A stretch of 64,000 nucleotides of DNA from Amanita rubescens (GCA_015039365.1 WION01000001.1:1116001-1180000); one strand, 5' to 3'; numbered from the stretch's first letter, positions 10,874 to 23,739 are shown. Translations and numbers: made by a program. Notes: generated by a model not told the origin, from the letters alone.

Positions 10874-11952
10874 ATGTCTTCAGACGTTACGACTGGCCAA
10901 CCACCCTCTGTGCCACTTCCAACAAAGCTTGGTATATCGCCAAAGCAGTCAAAAATTCCCGTTTGGCCCATTGAAAATGCCGAAAGCGGCGTCGAGACCC
11001 CTCTTATTTCTAAATGCGCTAGGGCCTAGTCGTGCCGGCGGAATCTGTTGTAAAGAACTCAAGAAGGATGAGCGCACGCTAGTAAACCCTGAAATTGTTC
11101 GCGACGTGTGCGCTTTACTGTTCACCTGTGTCCAATAACATAACATTTATTCTTGCCACTCAGGGTAATTGGACTTTCGGATGGCTTGACCGTTCCCTTC
11201 GCTCTTACCGCCGGTCTCTCCTCCTTGGGAGAATCGAAACTTGTCGTGCTTGGCGGCATCGCTGAGCTGATAGCCGGCGCCATCTCCATGGGGATCGGAG
11301 GTTTCCTGGCATCGCAAGCTGAGCGTGACCACTATCGCTACCTCCGAAACCAAACGGCGATCCGGGTGGGACATAGCTGCGACGGGGAGATTGAACGAGA
11401 AGTTGCAGAGATTCTGGAACCCGTCGGTGTAGACGACAAAACGTCCAGAGCTGTCGCGCAAAGCCTGCGAGCCGCTGAGATCAATACCATTGCAGACGGC
11501 TACGACACTCCAAACGATGTTGAGAACGCGAGGCTTAAGTGGAGCAATCAAGTCGGACTTACTGCTTTTCTGTTGAAATTTGGTCATGGATTCGGTTCGT
11601 ACGGTCTTTTTTTTGTAGCGTTGGATGACTCATTTGCCGCTCGACAGAGGAAGTGCCGTCCTACAGGTTATATACGTCTGCCTTTACTATTGGGATGGGT
11701 TATTTGATTGGTGGCTTGATTCCTCTACTTCCATACTTCTTCACCCCCCGTGCACACGTCGCCCTGATATACTCATGTATTGTCACTGGCATCGTCTTGC
11801 TCGTGTTTGGTGCAGTGAAGGCTCGCGTAACTGGTGCCGGCGTGGGTGCTGGTGGTTACGTCTGGGGAGCTATAAGCACGCTGCTCGTTGGTGGCCTCGC
11901 CGCGGGTTCAGCCTTCGCAATTGTCAAGCTTCTAGAGAGCGGAGGGGAGTGA
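10874..11952 (+). CDS. CCC1/VIT1-family vacuolar iron or manganese transporter
   Basis: Moves Fe2+ or Mn2+ into the vacuole. The core is certain: exon 1 up to 11107, then 11164-11594 and 11648-11952. It contains KKDERTLVNPEIVRDV, GLSDGLTVPFALTAGLSSLG, AELIAGAISMGIGGFLASQAE and two C-terminal helices ending in a Gly-rich stretch, all VIT1-family traits. The 5' end is unclear. The ATG at 10874 starts a sensible N-terminus (IENAESGVETPLI), but its frame hits a stop at about 11025, one base out of register with the core. An ATG at 10978 is in the core frame and gives a shorter protein without any shift. Confidence 0.85.
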
Positions 11953-12373
11953 TATAGTACTATCTTATGATCCACTAGCTATAGTCCAAGAGTAGTATAC
12001 CGAAGACCGAAGTACTGCAGCCTTAATTACCCATTTTTGTATATAGTTTTATTATTGAATGAAGCGATTCTAACAAACAGGTTAGTCTTGGAATTCTTCT
12101 CCGTGTGGATGCCTCGGGCTTGCTAAGATCAACCGAACCGGGATGGCGATTCACCTTCTGTTTCCTGTGCGGCGAGCTACTCTAGTCTCTGACTATTTAC
12201 ATATCAAGAACGAATGCTCAGCTTGCCCGAACTTTATGACATCCGAGTTAAACCCGATCAAGGTGGCCTGACATGATGATGTACCAATATCGGTCACCGG
12301 ACTAGGAACAAGAGCTAACCTACGTATTGCTGCAAGTTATAAAGTCCTGGTTGGCCTATGATCCTTATTCGCT
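11953..12373. other. Intergenic region upstream of the desaturase
   Basis: About 420 bp holding the 3' end of the CCC1-type gene and the promoter of the desaturase. No open frame or RNA gene was seen. Confidence 0.5.
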
Positions 12374-14294
12374 ATGCCTTGGTATCAAGTTTTCCAGGAT
12401 GGCCCGGAATATGAAGCTCGACGAAAGCAAGGAACCTTCGTGCCCCCGAACGTGGACTTGAAGACCGTCCGTGATATCGTTCCCGCCCATCTTTTCGAAC
12501 GGTCCACTGCAAAGAGCCTGTTCTATATCATCAGACATATCCTCGTCACATATGCTATCTATTATTGCGGATCCAAGATAGATATCGTGCCGTTCCCACT
12601 GGGCAAAGTTATCAGTGCTCCGCTGTGGATCTTATACTGGGGATGGCAAGGTATGAGCTTTGCAGGAATCTGGGCTCTTGGTACGTGTGAGACACATTTT
12701 CCGAATTCTTTTCTGAACCGAGTCACCATATAGGCCACGAGGTACGTTCCATACACCTATCCTAGAGGAAACTCATCTCATGGAATTGTTAAACAAAGGC
12801 AGGACATGATGCGCTGTCCCCTGATCCAACGGTTAACGCTATATTTGGTTTGATACTGCACACTTTCGTCCTGACACCATATTTCTCTTGGCGTGCAACC
12901 CACAGAGCGCACCACGTAAGATTGCGGCACGTTTTCTTATTATGAAGTCACGCAGCTGAAATGAAGTCCCAGAAAGCTACCAATAGTCTGGAACGAGACG
13001 AGACCTATATGCCGCCGACGAGGAAAGATCTTAAGCTACCCGATGGACGCGTCGCGGTCAGATTAGATTACGTCCAGGCTCTTGAAGATACACCAATGTT
13101 CACGCTCTTCAAACTATTTGTCCGACAGTTCTTGTATGTCTTCTTCTTCATTAGTCATCTCCGGAATCGATTGAACAGTTTTATAGTGGCTTTCAACTAT
13201 ATCTGCTGTATGTGTATATATGTGCTAAATGACAGCGAAAGTGACTGAATGATGCATCAGTCATAACAGAAAAGGGAATCCCAGATATCCTCGAATGACC
13301 AGCGTGAGTTATGAATGGCCATTCAAACACCCTAAGCTTTAGCTACCTGCTTCACAGCACTACCTGCCAAACTCTAAATTGTTTAAGCCTGAACAACGTA
13401 AGCAGAAAATTAACTCGCGATGTTAGAGACTAATTGACCAGCATAGGTAACTCAATAATTGTATCAGACATCGCCATCGCAACTATGATTACCTTGCTTT
13501 GGGCCATCGGTCATTTTGAAGGCTATTCGTGGCTCTGGAAGCATTATTGGGCACCGTGGTTTGTGAGTAAGATCGAGCCGAGTCTACGGAGTACAAGTGC
13601 TGATATCCTTTAGTTCGCGCATAACTGGTGGGTCATGCTAACCCCTTTGCCGTTGTAGGCTTAATAGCCAATCAGGATGGTCCTTTTCACTTACCTGCAG
13701 CATAGTGATCCCACAATCCCATATTACCGCAAGGTATTTTATTCGTTCTTGTTCGGCAATGAAGGCTGGTATATTGAGATATGTATGGTAGAACCAGTGG
13801 ACTTTTGCACGCGGAGCCCTTGCAACGGTTGATAGGCCGCTGTTTGGTTGGGTTGGCCGATTCTTCTTGCATAACGTAGGTCAAATTTCCCTGACCCTTG
13901 TTGCAGCAATGAACTTCTTTCCGTGTTTAACAGATAAGCTCCGATCATCTAGCACACCATTTTTTCTCCAGCATACCGTTTTGTAAGTAGAACTTCTTTA
14001 TGTGGTAGACTCAGGGGCCATTTCAATGAACACAATTCAGATAATTTGCCGAAGGTAACGACAGCGATAAAACCCGTTTTAGGTGATTATTACAACTACG
14101 ACTCCACCGTAAGGATATCTCTTAACAAAAGCCTAAATTGGTATTAATTGAAGTGCTCTACATAGCCGGCATTGTATGCATTATGGCGATCATTTACCAA
14201 CTGCGTATTCGTCGAGGATGAGGGGGATATCGTCTTTTTCCGTAATAGATATGGGGAAGCGCTTATTGACTCTGCCGGCTTACCATCTGATTGA
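12374..14294 (+). CDS. Delta-12 (oleate) fatty acid desaturase
   Basis: ER membrane enzyme that makes linoleate from oleate. Fourteen exons: 12374-12680, 12734-12741, 12799-12915, 12973-13133, 13187-13207, 13261-13303, 13358-13397, 13447-13562, 13614-13627, 13676-13733, 13792-13875, 13934-13982, 14041-14108 and 14166-14294, giving 404 residues. The three histidine boxes are present: GHEAGHD, HRAHHK and HLAHHFF. Also seen are FARGALATVDRP and VEDEGDIVF, typical of fungal delta-12 enzymes. Exons of 8, 14 and 21 nt are supported by continuous homology and phase. The first box depends on the acceptor at 12797-12798 and reads HEAGH rather than the common HECGH. No frame error was found. Confidence 0.95.
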
Positions 14295-15145
14295 TCGTGA
14301 CTATTTCGCTACATGCTTAGCAGCATGCAGCAAGCCGTCCGAACTGATAGCCACGTCATGAGCGCTCTTCTGTATGATCTTTCATAAATGAAACGCTTAG
14401 TCTAGTTTTATTCTTGAATATGTTGGACTGTCGGACATGCATGCATGCATAACCCGATGTGCCTGTCGCCGTCGGACATAAGCCATCAAATAAGGTTTGT
14501 GAATGTGAGAAATTCGCGGGATGCACTCCTGCCCTCGGCGACAAGGGTAATAGTGAGTTGCACAACACTCAAAAGCTCAAACGCTTTAAGCTCAGTTTCA
14601 ATCTTCGTTGACTGGTATTAACAATTTCTAAAGCTTGGACTCGGACTTTCACCGGCACCATTGTCAATAAAGCCTTCTCTAGGTTCTCTTCACAGTTTCC
14701 GCTTCGATTCTCAATTTCTGATGAAAAACTCCAACCGATCATTTCCTTAAGAAAGCCCGAAATACCTATGTCTACTCCCTGCCAGAACCTGCCGCATCGG
14801 AGAAACCGCTTGCGTTGCCTTATTATCTTGATCCTGTCTACAAGGCTATCATCATGATGAACCTTTTATGCATCCTGGTTCCAGACTTTTTTGAGTCGGC
14901 AACATGCTTTTGGCAACTCTCCTAGGCGGCGATCCGCAGAAAACCCACTTGTTCCTATGCCCTAGTACGAGTAGGTTACCGTGGGATCGCCTAATCCGTC
15001 TAACTGCACGTGGACCTTACTCCAGACACCCAAAGAATCTATTCTCATTAATTCTTCCAGCAGACTGCGTTTAAGTGCGGGTACATAGATCCCAAGGTAA
15101 ATCAACCCGAACCATACCACACTCCTCATTCCCTAACTACCTGGC
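14295..15145. other. Intergenic region, no gene seen
   Basis: About 850 bp between the desaturase and the thioesterase. Short open frames on both strands look random. A run of alternating ATGC occurs near 14437-14450. I found no exon chain, tRNA or repeat. Confidence 0.5.
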
Positions 15146-16015
15146 ATGTCTTCCAGATTTCAAGTATCTGCGCTTGCAACTGAGGTGCAAATTCCGACCG
15201 AGTTAACTTCAGTTCCGACCACATCATCGGGAGGTTCAGAACGTCAAAAAGCCTGGGTCGACCCAGCAGCTTTACCCAACTACGGCGACACTTCCACCAT
15301 CGGCGGCAATGCTCCTGATTATGTTAAGCAATTAAACAACAACACATACATGGCCTACGGCGTTGGTGGCGATGAATGCTTTGGGCACAGAGTTGGCAAG
15401 GTTGTGAAGTTTGTCAAGGTCAACATTGAAAGGAACGATGAAAGGCAAGGCCGTCTGTCCGCGACGACTGTGGCAGAAGTGGAGGTCTCAAAATGTAAGC
15501 GGATTCTGGATCGGTTTGATTGGGTATTCGCTGAGCAGAGGAACGAATTAGATATGCTCAATGGTGCTGGCATGCTTCATGGCGGCTGTGTGGCATATCT
15601 TGTTGACAAGTGTGTTTCGCTGGTGTATTCGCGGTCCCAGTGAATGACGGCCTTGAACAGTTGCTGCAGCACCCCTCTTGTTGTCCTTGGCATCATTCAC
15701 GATGTCAATGGAGTGGGTGTCACACAGGCTGTGAATGTATTATTTCACGCTCCAGCTCCACTGTAAGGCTATAGTCACGTACATGTCCATCTCATCTGCT
15801 TAAGCGCTCTTGACAGTGGAACACGTCTCACCATCACTAGTACGTCAATAGCACTTGGAGGGCGCGTGATGTCATCGCGATGCGAGGTACAACCATTCGG
15901 ACTTAAAACAGCCTTTGTACTAATGTGGATGCGGCAGATCGTGGACAAAGATACTGGTAGAGTGATTGCCTCGGCATTCTTGAATAAGATGCAGCCAACG
16001 TCAACGAAGTTGTAA
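15146..16015 (+). CDS. Hotdog-fold thioesterase (PaaI/ACOT13-like)
   Basis: Probably hydrolyses acyl-CoA thioesters. Exons 15146-15609, 15661-15762, 15817-15886 and 15938-16015 give 237 residues. The hotdog core is visible: NGAGMLHGGCVAYLVD (helix with the conserved HGG), then GVTQAVNVLFHAPAPLGTRLTITSTS and GGRVMSSRCEIVDKDTGRVIASA. About 130 residues precede the core, longer than bacterial PaaI and usual for fungal versions. The C-terminus TKL could be a weak variant of a peroxisomal PTS1 signal; this is inference only. Confidence 0.85.
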
Positions 16016-17273
16016 GTTTTGATGCGGACCATCGCCTTGTTATTGGTTCGCAGAACTAAGTTGTGGGTGTATATATATTGTCATTGGCTCTCGGTCCCAC
16101 CCGGTCTCAGGACCCTGGTCGATTCAATAATAATGCTGTATATAGTTGGAAGGAGTTGACATGTTCCCCACGAGCGCAGCTACTCGGGGTGCTGTCGATT
16201 GTCTGATATAGATTCATGATGACGGATGAGATCTAGATTTTGCACCCATTAGAACTGAAATGGAATTTCGACTTTTGGCATGGTTGTGATACGGCTCCTG
16301 ACTAGCAGGGAGTATGAGCTATGGGTCTCGCGTTCGTCGCATATCCATTAGCTGCTATTTCATGTGCAAGAAGACTGATTGATCACTTTGACTATACTTT
16401 AAAATGTATCCCCACGCCTAGCTATGGGCTGGTCTCGGCCTCATTCACATTTACCCAACGAGCACAATTCACTAGATTAAAATAAACAGAAAATGTTGAC
16501 CATGTTACGGGCTTGTCCAGATATCATTATTGTTTTGATACTTGCATCGTCGCAGAATCGGGTAGCACATTCCAATATCATAACTCGGGTAATAATACCT
16601 TTGATGAAACTGTCGCGAATGTATATCGTTTGGAATTGATATTTCGCGTAGCGACATGGGCGGTGCGGCGCCTTCAGCGCTTGTGGACCGCCGGAATTGT
16701 GCCAATACTATGTGCCCGCCCATCTTGGCCTCGGTTATATGCAAACTACCCCGCGGCACGTCGCTCCGAGGCAGTAGACCCTGGTATATGCCCTACATGA
16801 GGATGGCTTGATGGGTGAATCTCTCTGGTAGGCGTTGCAGCACGACGAAGCAAAATATCGTAAAACATATCCCCATTATGCACAGGAGTAAGTATTGAGC
16901 TCGATGATTATAGGGTGTTCAGGGGGTTTGCGTTCACGGCCCGAGGTAGTACGTCATCGACTTGAAGGATGTGATGGGAATGTCATGATGCATGATCAAT
17001 GACGATAGTGTTTGGATAATTTATTGTAAGAATCAGAGGAGGCCTAAGTCAATTGCGATCTGCTGTATCGAATAACACATCCCAAAGGACTGATTGTCGG
17101 ATGTGCAAACCAACGAAGATGAATTGAAAGGGGTATTGTCTTTTATTGAACGGCTCGATTTCGCCTCTATGACAGCATACAGTGATAAAGTGAATCGAGG
17201 GAACTCCTTGATATGGGTCAGTACCTCAATAACGGACTAGCCCCTTATCAGAAACCTGTTCAGGAACAGACGT
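16016..17273. other. Intergenic region, no gene seen
   Basis: About 1.25 kb with only short, unconvincing open frames. The ATG at 16494 begins a hydrophobic run but no supporting exon or family was recognised. It holds the 3' ends of the thioesterase and zuotin genes, which converge here. Confidence 0.45.
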
Positions 17274-18855
17274 TCACGTTGCGTTGCCATTCGGGGCACC
17301 ATCGTCAACGGCACGTGCAGCGCGCCTCGCTTTTTTGGCTGCATTGGCAGCTGCCTGCTTTTGTTTCTTGGCATCGGCACGTGCGGCCTATCCAAACGTG
17401 TTGGACACTAAACAAGAGCAGAAAAAAAAGTGAGACATGCCTTTTCTGCTTCTTCTTTCTTCAGGGCTTCCTCTTCCAATCGCTTCTTCTCTGCTTCCTC
17501 TTCAGCCTTAGTTTTACGGGGTGTTGTTGTACCTGATCCGGTCGCGGCACGTTTTTTTGCTTCTCGGGCCTCTTTGTCTTGTTGCTTAATGCGCTTTATT
17601 CGGGGGTCTAGACTGTTGCACAGTTTGATTAGATTATGGGATTATCATTGTAGGCTCACTTGAGTGTTGAATCAACTAGATTGCGAAGTTTTGTTGTGTC
17701 CTCCTTCTTTCGCCGCGCACGTTCAGTCTTGTTTTTCTTTTCTGTGTAACGTTTGTCATCTCGGCTAGTGCACGATGATTAACCCAGTCATGCAATAGTA
17801 TTGCCCACAAACCTATCACTGCCTTCGTTGATTTCCTTGTCTAGCCACTCAAAGCTTCTCCATGAGTCAAAGTTGTACCAGAAATTGTAGAACCCCTCTA
17901 CGTCTTCTTTAGTCGAATTTGCGTCTCCCAAGCCGGGAACAGGTTGTATACGCGAGAAACGAGAATGTAATTCGAAAACCGGCGCGAACGTTTTGTAAAA
18001 GTCGAGCGCTTTGGCCTGGACAATGTCTAATATTGCTATACCAAGTAAAGTCTGCACTCGCCTTGAATTCCGATGCGGTAGGGATATCCTCCTCAAGCTC
18101 CAACAAGGCTGGGTCAACGCTATCAAACTGGCGCCGCTTTTCTGGGTGGGTTAAGACATCGTGTGCTTTTTGTATGCACTTGAAAAAGGCGTCGTCATTC
18201 GTGTTTTGAATTCCGAGATAGGAATATGTATTATTTTGGGTAACCGTCGATACTTTCTTGTCAGGATGATGCTTCAAGACTTTCTTACGATCTAAAATCA
18301 TTGAGTGCGAAGTCGGGATAAGTTGGGCCAGGAAAATAACTTACGAGCAATTTTAATCTGCTCTTGCGTTGCTTGGTGCCGAAAACGGGACAATCCAAGG
18401 ACAGCATAATAGTCATGTTTCTGCGTGCTGGGTAGTCAATTTAGTTCAAGCAAGACATTGGTTAACGCATACCTTCCATTCTTTTGGATCAAGAGAAAGT
18501 AATTCGTCAGTCTCCGGTTCATCACCTACACCAAGATCATCCTCTCCCATAGTAGCCTCATTGGTTAGAGCTATGCGGCGTTGCTCCTCCGCCAGAAGTC
18601 GATTGTCAAGCGCGTCAAATGAGTAATTATGATGCAGTGAAAGTCTTAGATAGTTTAGGTATGCTGAACCTGCAGGTATGAGGGCACGATGGCCGACAGG
18701 TTGAGGGGCTTTTGCAATCAGTAAGTAGGAGATTATGAAGGTACACCAATTGATGGAAACACACGAGATAATTTGGTGTCTGTCGAGCCAGATGGTTTCA
18801 GATAGGATGACGGGAGAGAAGAAATAACGACGGGGATAGTTTGGGTCGCTGCCAT
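17274..18855 (-). CDS. zuo1: Zuotin, ribosome-associated J-domain co-chaperone
   Basis: Part of the ribosome-associated complex that stimulates Hsp70 on nascent chains. Exons 18765-18855, 18473-18708, 18345-18420, 18062-18291, 17813-18015, 17660-17764, 17441-17612 and 17274-17387 give 408 residues. Landmarks in order: ALIPAGSAYL, LLSLDPKEWKKHDYYAVLGL, the J-domain HPD in KVLKHHPDKK, FKCIQKAHDVLTHPEKRRQFDSVD, VEGFYNFWYNFDSWRSFEWLDKE, then a long charged Lys/Glu/Ala helix that binds ribosomes. The two introns at 18016-18061 (GCGAGT) and 17388-17440 (GCATGT) use GC donors. No GT alternative keeps the frame. The CSE1 stop lies about 100 bp upstream. Confidence 0.95.
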
Positions 18856-18955
18856 CGTCGTCTGAAGCGATGAGCGCTGAGGTATCTCTGAATTTTTTGT
18901 CACATGCGTCACACCAATTCACTAATAAGGGTACCAAATCTGCTTCTGCCTCCAA

Positions 18956-21900
18956 TTACGAAAGGTACCCAGCAGCAACCAAAGCCTGTACAAGTGGTCC
19001 AACCACCGACTGATCCGCAGCGCCTAGAAGTGTTTTGACATTCGGCCCGTGTATCTTGCTAAAATCCGCGAGTTGCTGACCGAGAAACTCCTCTGGGTTG
19101 CGAACGTAACTGACATAGTCGACTTCCTTCGTTTCCGAGGCAGCGAGACGAGAATAAGCTGTCTGGTACCCCGCTGTTTGTTCCTCATAGTCAATTTCCG
19201 TCAGCCCTGCATGCCGATCGTCCGACTCTTTGCTGGTAAGATACTGAGGTTCGCCAAACAATCTAGCCAGTGATGTAAATATAGCTGGCCTGAGCGAGAT
19301 ACAACCATTAAGTCATCATGAAAACCTGCAACTATAACACTCACCAAGATCGAATGATCGGTTCCTGCACCATCAACCTGCTCTGGGTCAACATCCGTAT
19401 AGTACCGACCACTGCGAGTTTTCTGTCTTTGTGCGGCATCTTTGGAATTTGAGGAATTATAAAATTCGTAAGGATCTGTGACCATAACCTAACAGAACCT
19501 GAGCGACATGGAAGATAGCTGGTGCATTTCTACTTACCGAGGTTGTATGTCTTCAACAATCTGGATCATATAGTCGGGTGATAACCCATCTACATTGACA
19601 GCCATGGTGAATAGCATGAACCTGACAAAGAGGTACATATAGGAATCTGTCTTGCTCGTCTGCATTCTCGTTAACAGTGTCATAAAGATGGCTTTCCAAT
19701 ACTGTTGCAAATCGTTCCTGGAGGTTCCTCAGTAGAGCATTTGGGGCAATTATGAATTCCTTACGGTTTAACGTATAACACAACAGCCTGCAGTAATTCA
19801 AATCCCCATACATCATTCATTTTGCTGGGGATCAGCCGCTGCTGGACAATGGCAAGGACATTAGCTACTTGTCCTGCAGCCAGCATTTGAGAACTATCCC
19901 GGGCGAGATATGCGCGTAGAAGTTTGACGAGGCCAGGTATACTGCCCTTTTGTTGCCAGACAACAGGCGTCAAGAGGAATGGTAACAATGAGGAATACTC
20001 GGTTGGAAGGTCGGTTTGTGGGTGGAGTTCGAGCATCTGAGAAAGCACTTGGAAAACATAGGGAACATATTCTGCTAACATGAGTCACAGCTATCAAGTC
20101 AATATTAAGCACTTACGGTCGATGTCTTGCTGCAGGATAAAGGTAAATGGCGAGAACAAGGCCTGTTCGAACGTGGCGAGGGTCTTTGGAGAACCTTCAA
20201 CAACGAATCTGTTAAGATTAGCGGATACATTATTGACAAATAGCAACGAGGTTGCACAAACCTTATCAGCGCTGAGATGCTTTCGAAGATATAATGATCA
20301 AAGTTGGGGTTCATTGGGTTTTTTGATATTACTCCCAGGATGCCTACAAGTCGTCCTAGAATATTTTCATGCACAGGGACCACGGTCTGTCGCGCAGTAA
20401 CAATTATACGCATAACACCTATTATCTTGAGTAAAGGGTTTCTTCATGCTAAATAACGACGTACATTTCATCAGATGGTCGTTCTCCGCCACCTTGTCCG
20501 GGGAACCTGCTGCCTCGATCTTTTTCAGTAAAATATCGATCAGCCCAGGTGCGCTGTCATGAATATCTGCCTGAGCAAAGCTATGGCAAACGATAAGATT
20601 TAAGAAAAGTTGCAGTGCGGAGCCAGACTTGCTTACAGCAGAGCATTCCCTTGTCTTATTGAGAGTATTCGGTCAATGGTGATAGCAACGTAGGTGCAAA
20701 TGACATAATTATCATATGCAAGGTGCTGCGACAGAAGGGGCAAGACAGAAAGGAGTTGAACTTTAGTTAACTAACATAGTGCGATTGTGGGGTCAACAAT
20801 GATATGTATGCAAGCCAAATGACGACACACCTGATTCCGAAAAGTGTATAGGAAGCGAATAGCATCAATTTGAAGAATTGGATGTACAGTCCCTGGTGCA
20901 CTTTGTAGATCTTGTAGCACATGATCGGAAAAGAATTTGACGACGTCAATAAGCGTATTGACAGAAGTGACGCCATGCTATAAGGGCGTCATTACCCCGT
21001 GCGAACCCGCTAGGTAACCGAGGCAAACCTTAACAGTAGCACCTCTGGTTGCGATTGCATTGAGGAGATAAATTGCGGAGTCTTTTGCCTTCCAGCCCTC
21101 ACCATCGACACTCTTATCTTCGCTATACAGTTGTAGTCCTTTGTTGATCCATTCTCCTACAATTTCTGTCGTGTCCGCCTCATAGCCGCTGCTAACTAGG
21201 GCTTGTAACACGTCCGCTGCCGCTTGTCTGCGTGTTGTTATGTCCGCCGCGCCGCTTCCTGAACTTGATAAAGGGAGAGATAGGTCAAGCCGAATGTATT
21301 CCAGTGGGTCGTCTTCAAACAGTTCGAGCTCATGCGCACGAAGGGAGACGTTCGGAACTACAACGTGTTGTACCAAGGAAGCTATTGTAGGCTTGGAGGC
21401 GAACAAGGCTTTGTGCTGCCCTGAGCGGATGGCAGTAGATATGAAGCGCAGAGCTTGCGAAACAAGCTAATCGTGCAACATTAATTGACATATGGCCTAC
21501 CAGATTGAGTTCTTACTGTATCGTCCGAGATGTTCGGTAACTTATTCGATCCGACTAAGGACCAAACTCGTTCTACGAGTGTCTCTACGGCTTGGGAACC
21601 CTGTAATTGATCGGGATAAAGTTTGATGAAGAGCTGAAATCAAGTCAGTGTGATTAGTGTATATTGACACGATTTCACACCTACTTCTGCAACCTCGAGG
21701 ATGCCTGTTTTGATCTTGGAAGGGAGAGTTGGAGTCATTTCATCTGTCTAGAAGTCAATGAGACATGTGCTTCCCCCGGCGAAGTGAGCATCTCACGTCG
21801 CCTCTGAGCTGCTCGGGATCCCAATTTAGAAATGTTTGAAACCATCCTGGACTCGACCCGAAGAATTCATTATAGGAATCCTCAATAGCAGGTGGAAGAT

Positions 21901-22685
21901 CTTGGCATGTAAAATCATAAAAAATGTCAATCAACAGCACCATATTGCGAGCCAACAACGCATAATTCTCCTTTGGCGACGTCAAGGCCGGATTAGGAGA
22001 AGGGGTTGATAATAATAGTGAAGCAGTTTGCCGGAATAGTTGAAGAAAGTGTGCCATGAATTTCGAGATGACGAGATTTATTTCTGAAAACAACTTGTCG
22101 GAGCGGGTCTGCGATCTCCAGGGCCGAAATATTGGATGTGCCGTTTCTAACACCCCAAGATTAGCTTCATAATTCGTCGCAGACAGAGATGACACCAGTT
22201 GCTAGAAATTGTCATAAAATGAGGTAGAACTGATCAACTATAGTTGGCGTACATCTATCAGGTCAGGCCACTTGTCAGGGAAATCAAGCTCAGCGATCAA
22301 AGAAACCGCCTCTGCGACCTGGACTCGAATGGAAGCATCTGATGGTTTCGATAAAGCAAGCATCGCGGGCACCAATTCACTTCGTAAAGCATTCTTGTCT
22401 TGTTCAGCAAGCGGTTGGTCTTCCTAGAATGACCGAGATGGCGTTGAGTTCCATCTAGGCATTAATTTAAGTAAGTATCACCTCTTCCCATCGTGATTTT
22501 GCGATGTTTTTGAGGTAGACGCTACCAGATAATCGAATCGTCGGTAGCTGAGATGCATCAAGGACCAGGCGCAGAAGGTGCGACAGAAAGCCTTGCTGTG
22601 AGCTGAGAACATGAAGTTGCTGCTCGGCTTTCTTCTGAGTCCTCGGATCGAGTAAGGCCTCAAGAATCGGAGGAAGATCAGCCAT
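18956..22685 (-). CDS. cse1: Exportin-2 Cse1 (importin-alpha re-export receptor)
   Basis: Carries importin alpha back to the cytoplasm with Ran-GTP. Fifteen exons: 22482-22685, 22253-22423, 21797-22201, 21685-21747, 21517-21633, 21029-21466, 20831-20977, 20637-20770, 20465-20580, 20262-20418, 20117-20208, 19765-20071, 19538-19717, 19345-19488 and 18956-19289. They sum to exactly 1003 codons. Signatures include RLSGSVYLKNIAKSRWEE, RPWRSQTRSDKLFSEINLV, FEDDPLEYIRLDL, TARQTVVPVHENIL, LTRMQTSKTDSYMYLF and EIDYEEQTAGYQTAYSRLA. All introns are GT-AG. Length matches the family (about 960-1000). Confidence 0.96.
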
Positions 22686-22859
22686 GGCGAAATCAAAGCC
22701 AATAGGATTCCAGTTAGATACAAGAGCGCGACGGTCACTGACGCGTGCGCTTTATTTGGCTGTACCGTGACCAAATCGGTTACTTCCGAAATACAAAGTT
22801 CATGTCATGGAAGGTAAATGGTACAAGTACACTACACTACATTCAGGTGCAGATGCCGA

Positions 22860-23196
22860 TCAAAGCATTGGTGTCGCGCAACACTGATAACACAGTCTTT
22901 GATCCGTTCGTGTTACAACCATTCGTGTTTGTCTAAGCCTCAAAAATAACAAGTGTTGGGAAATGTTCGTATCATAATGGAATTTATATACACACCATTG
23001 CTTACAAGTCGCCGAGCAGCGGGTACAAGGTAATGTGTGCGTTGCACTATAACGACACCTGCTTGACTTGCAATCAACCTGGAGGAGTTGGTAAGACTCG
23101 AGACGTCTTTACCATCGACATAATTACCCGACGATCTTCGGTGGGGGTCTCATGCCCGCAGATATGTTTGATGCATTTTACTTCCCGATAGCACAT
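22860..23196 (-). CDS. Small cysteine-rich conserved fungal protein (76 aa)
   Basis: Too short for simple ORF calling: exons 23128-23196, 22996-23078 and 22860-22938 join to 77 codons including stop. The protein opens MCYREVKC and has KHICGHETP, then DCKSSRCRYSATH, CTRCSATCKQW, and ends near LCYQCC. The C-G-H, D-C and R-Y-S spacing resembles a family of small Cys-rich proteins I remember from Agaricomycetes. The Cys/His pattern suggests zinc binding. The phases and continuous pattern across both introns support the model. Function is unknown. Confidence 0.7.
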
Positions 23197-23739
23197 GCTG
23201 CGAATATGTCTTGCTAAATGATAGTCAGTGCTTGACGAATAACACGAACTACCGAAACTTACTAGACGTTGAGCACTGGGTTCGTCAATTATAGTGAGGT
23301 ATTGGCCGCCATTCCGCTCCTTTAAAGGGTGAAGTTGGATTATACTCAAGGGCTGCACAGGTTGCGCTAGCAGAAAGCCGTGCAGATTCTAGCTAGTAGA
23401 ATATTAGCCTGGAAAATCAACGCTAAGATCCACAACTATATTTGCGCGAAGGCATTTTTAGTCCAGAACTAAATTGCTTGCGCACCGCCTGATTGATCGC
23501 AATTAAGCGTTAGCGCAGAACTCGAGCAGAAATACGCCCAGTTCGGTTATAAAGAGACAATAGATTTGGTCGGGCGGCGGCGCGAAGCCGAACAATTCGT
23601 TGAGCCATCCAAAAGCAGGGTAGTCTGTTTAGATGTTTTTTTCACATTCACACGCCAGCCTCTAGCCTTCTTGCGCTACACATTAATATATTACATTGTC
23701 CCTGAATATAAGCCGAATTGTAGGATGAGCAGAACAAAA
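23197..23739. other. Intergenic region, no gene seen
   Basis: About 540 bp between the start of the small Cys-rich gene and the 3' end of the transporter gene, both on the minus strand. No exon or RNA gene recognised. Confidence 0.5.

Noticed and set aside
14437..14450. Alternating ATGC run as a possible repeat or origin signal
   Set aside because: Only a few units long and without any neighbouring feature.
16494..16760. Hydrophobic start (MLTMLRACPDIIIVLILA) as a secreted protein
   Set aside because: The frame closes early, no downstream exon was found and no Cys pattern follows.
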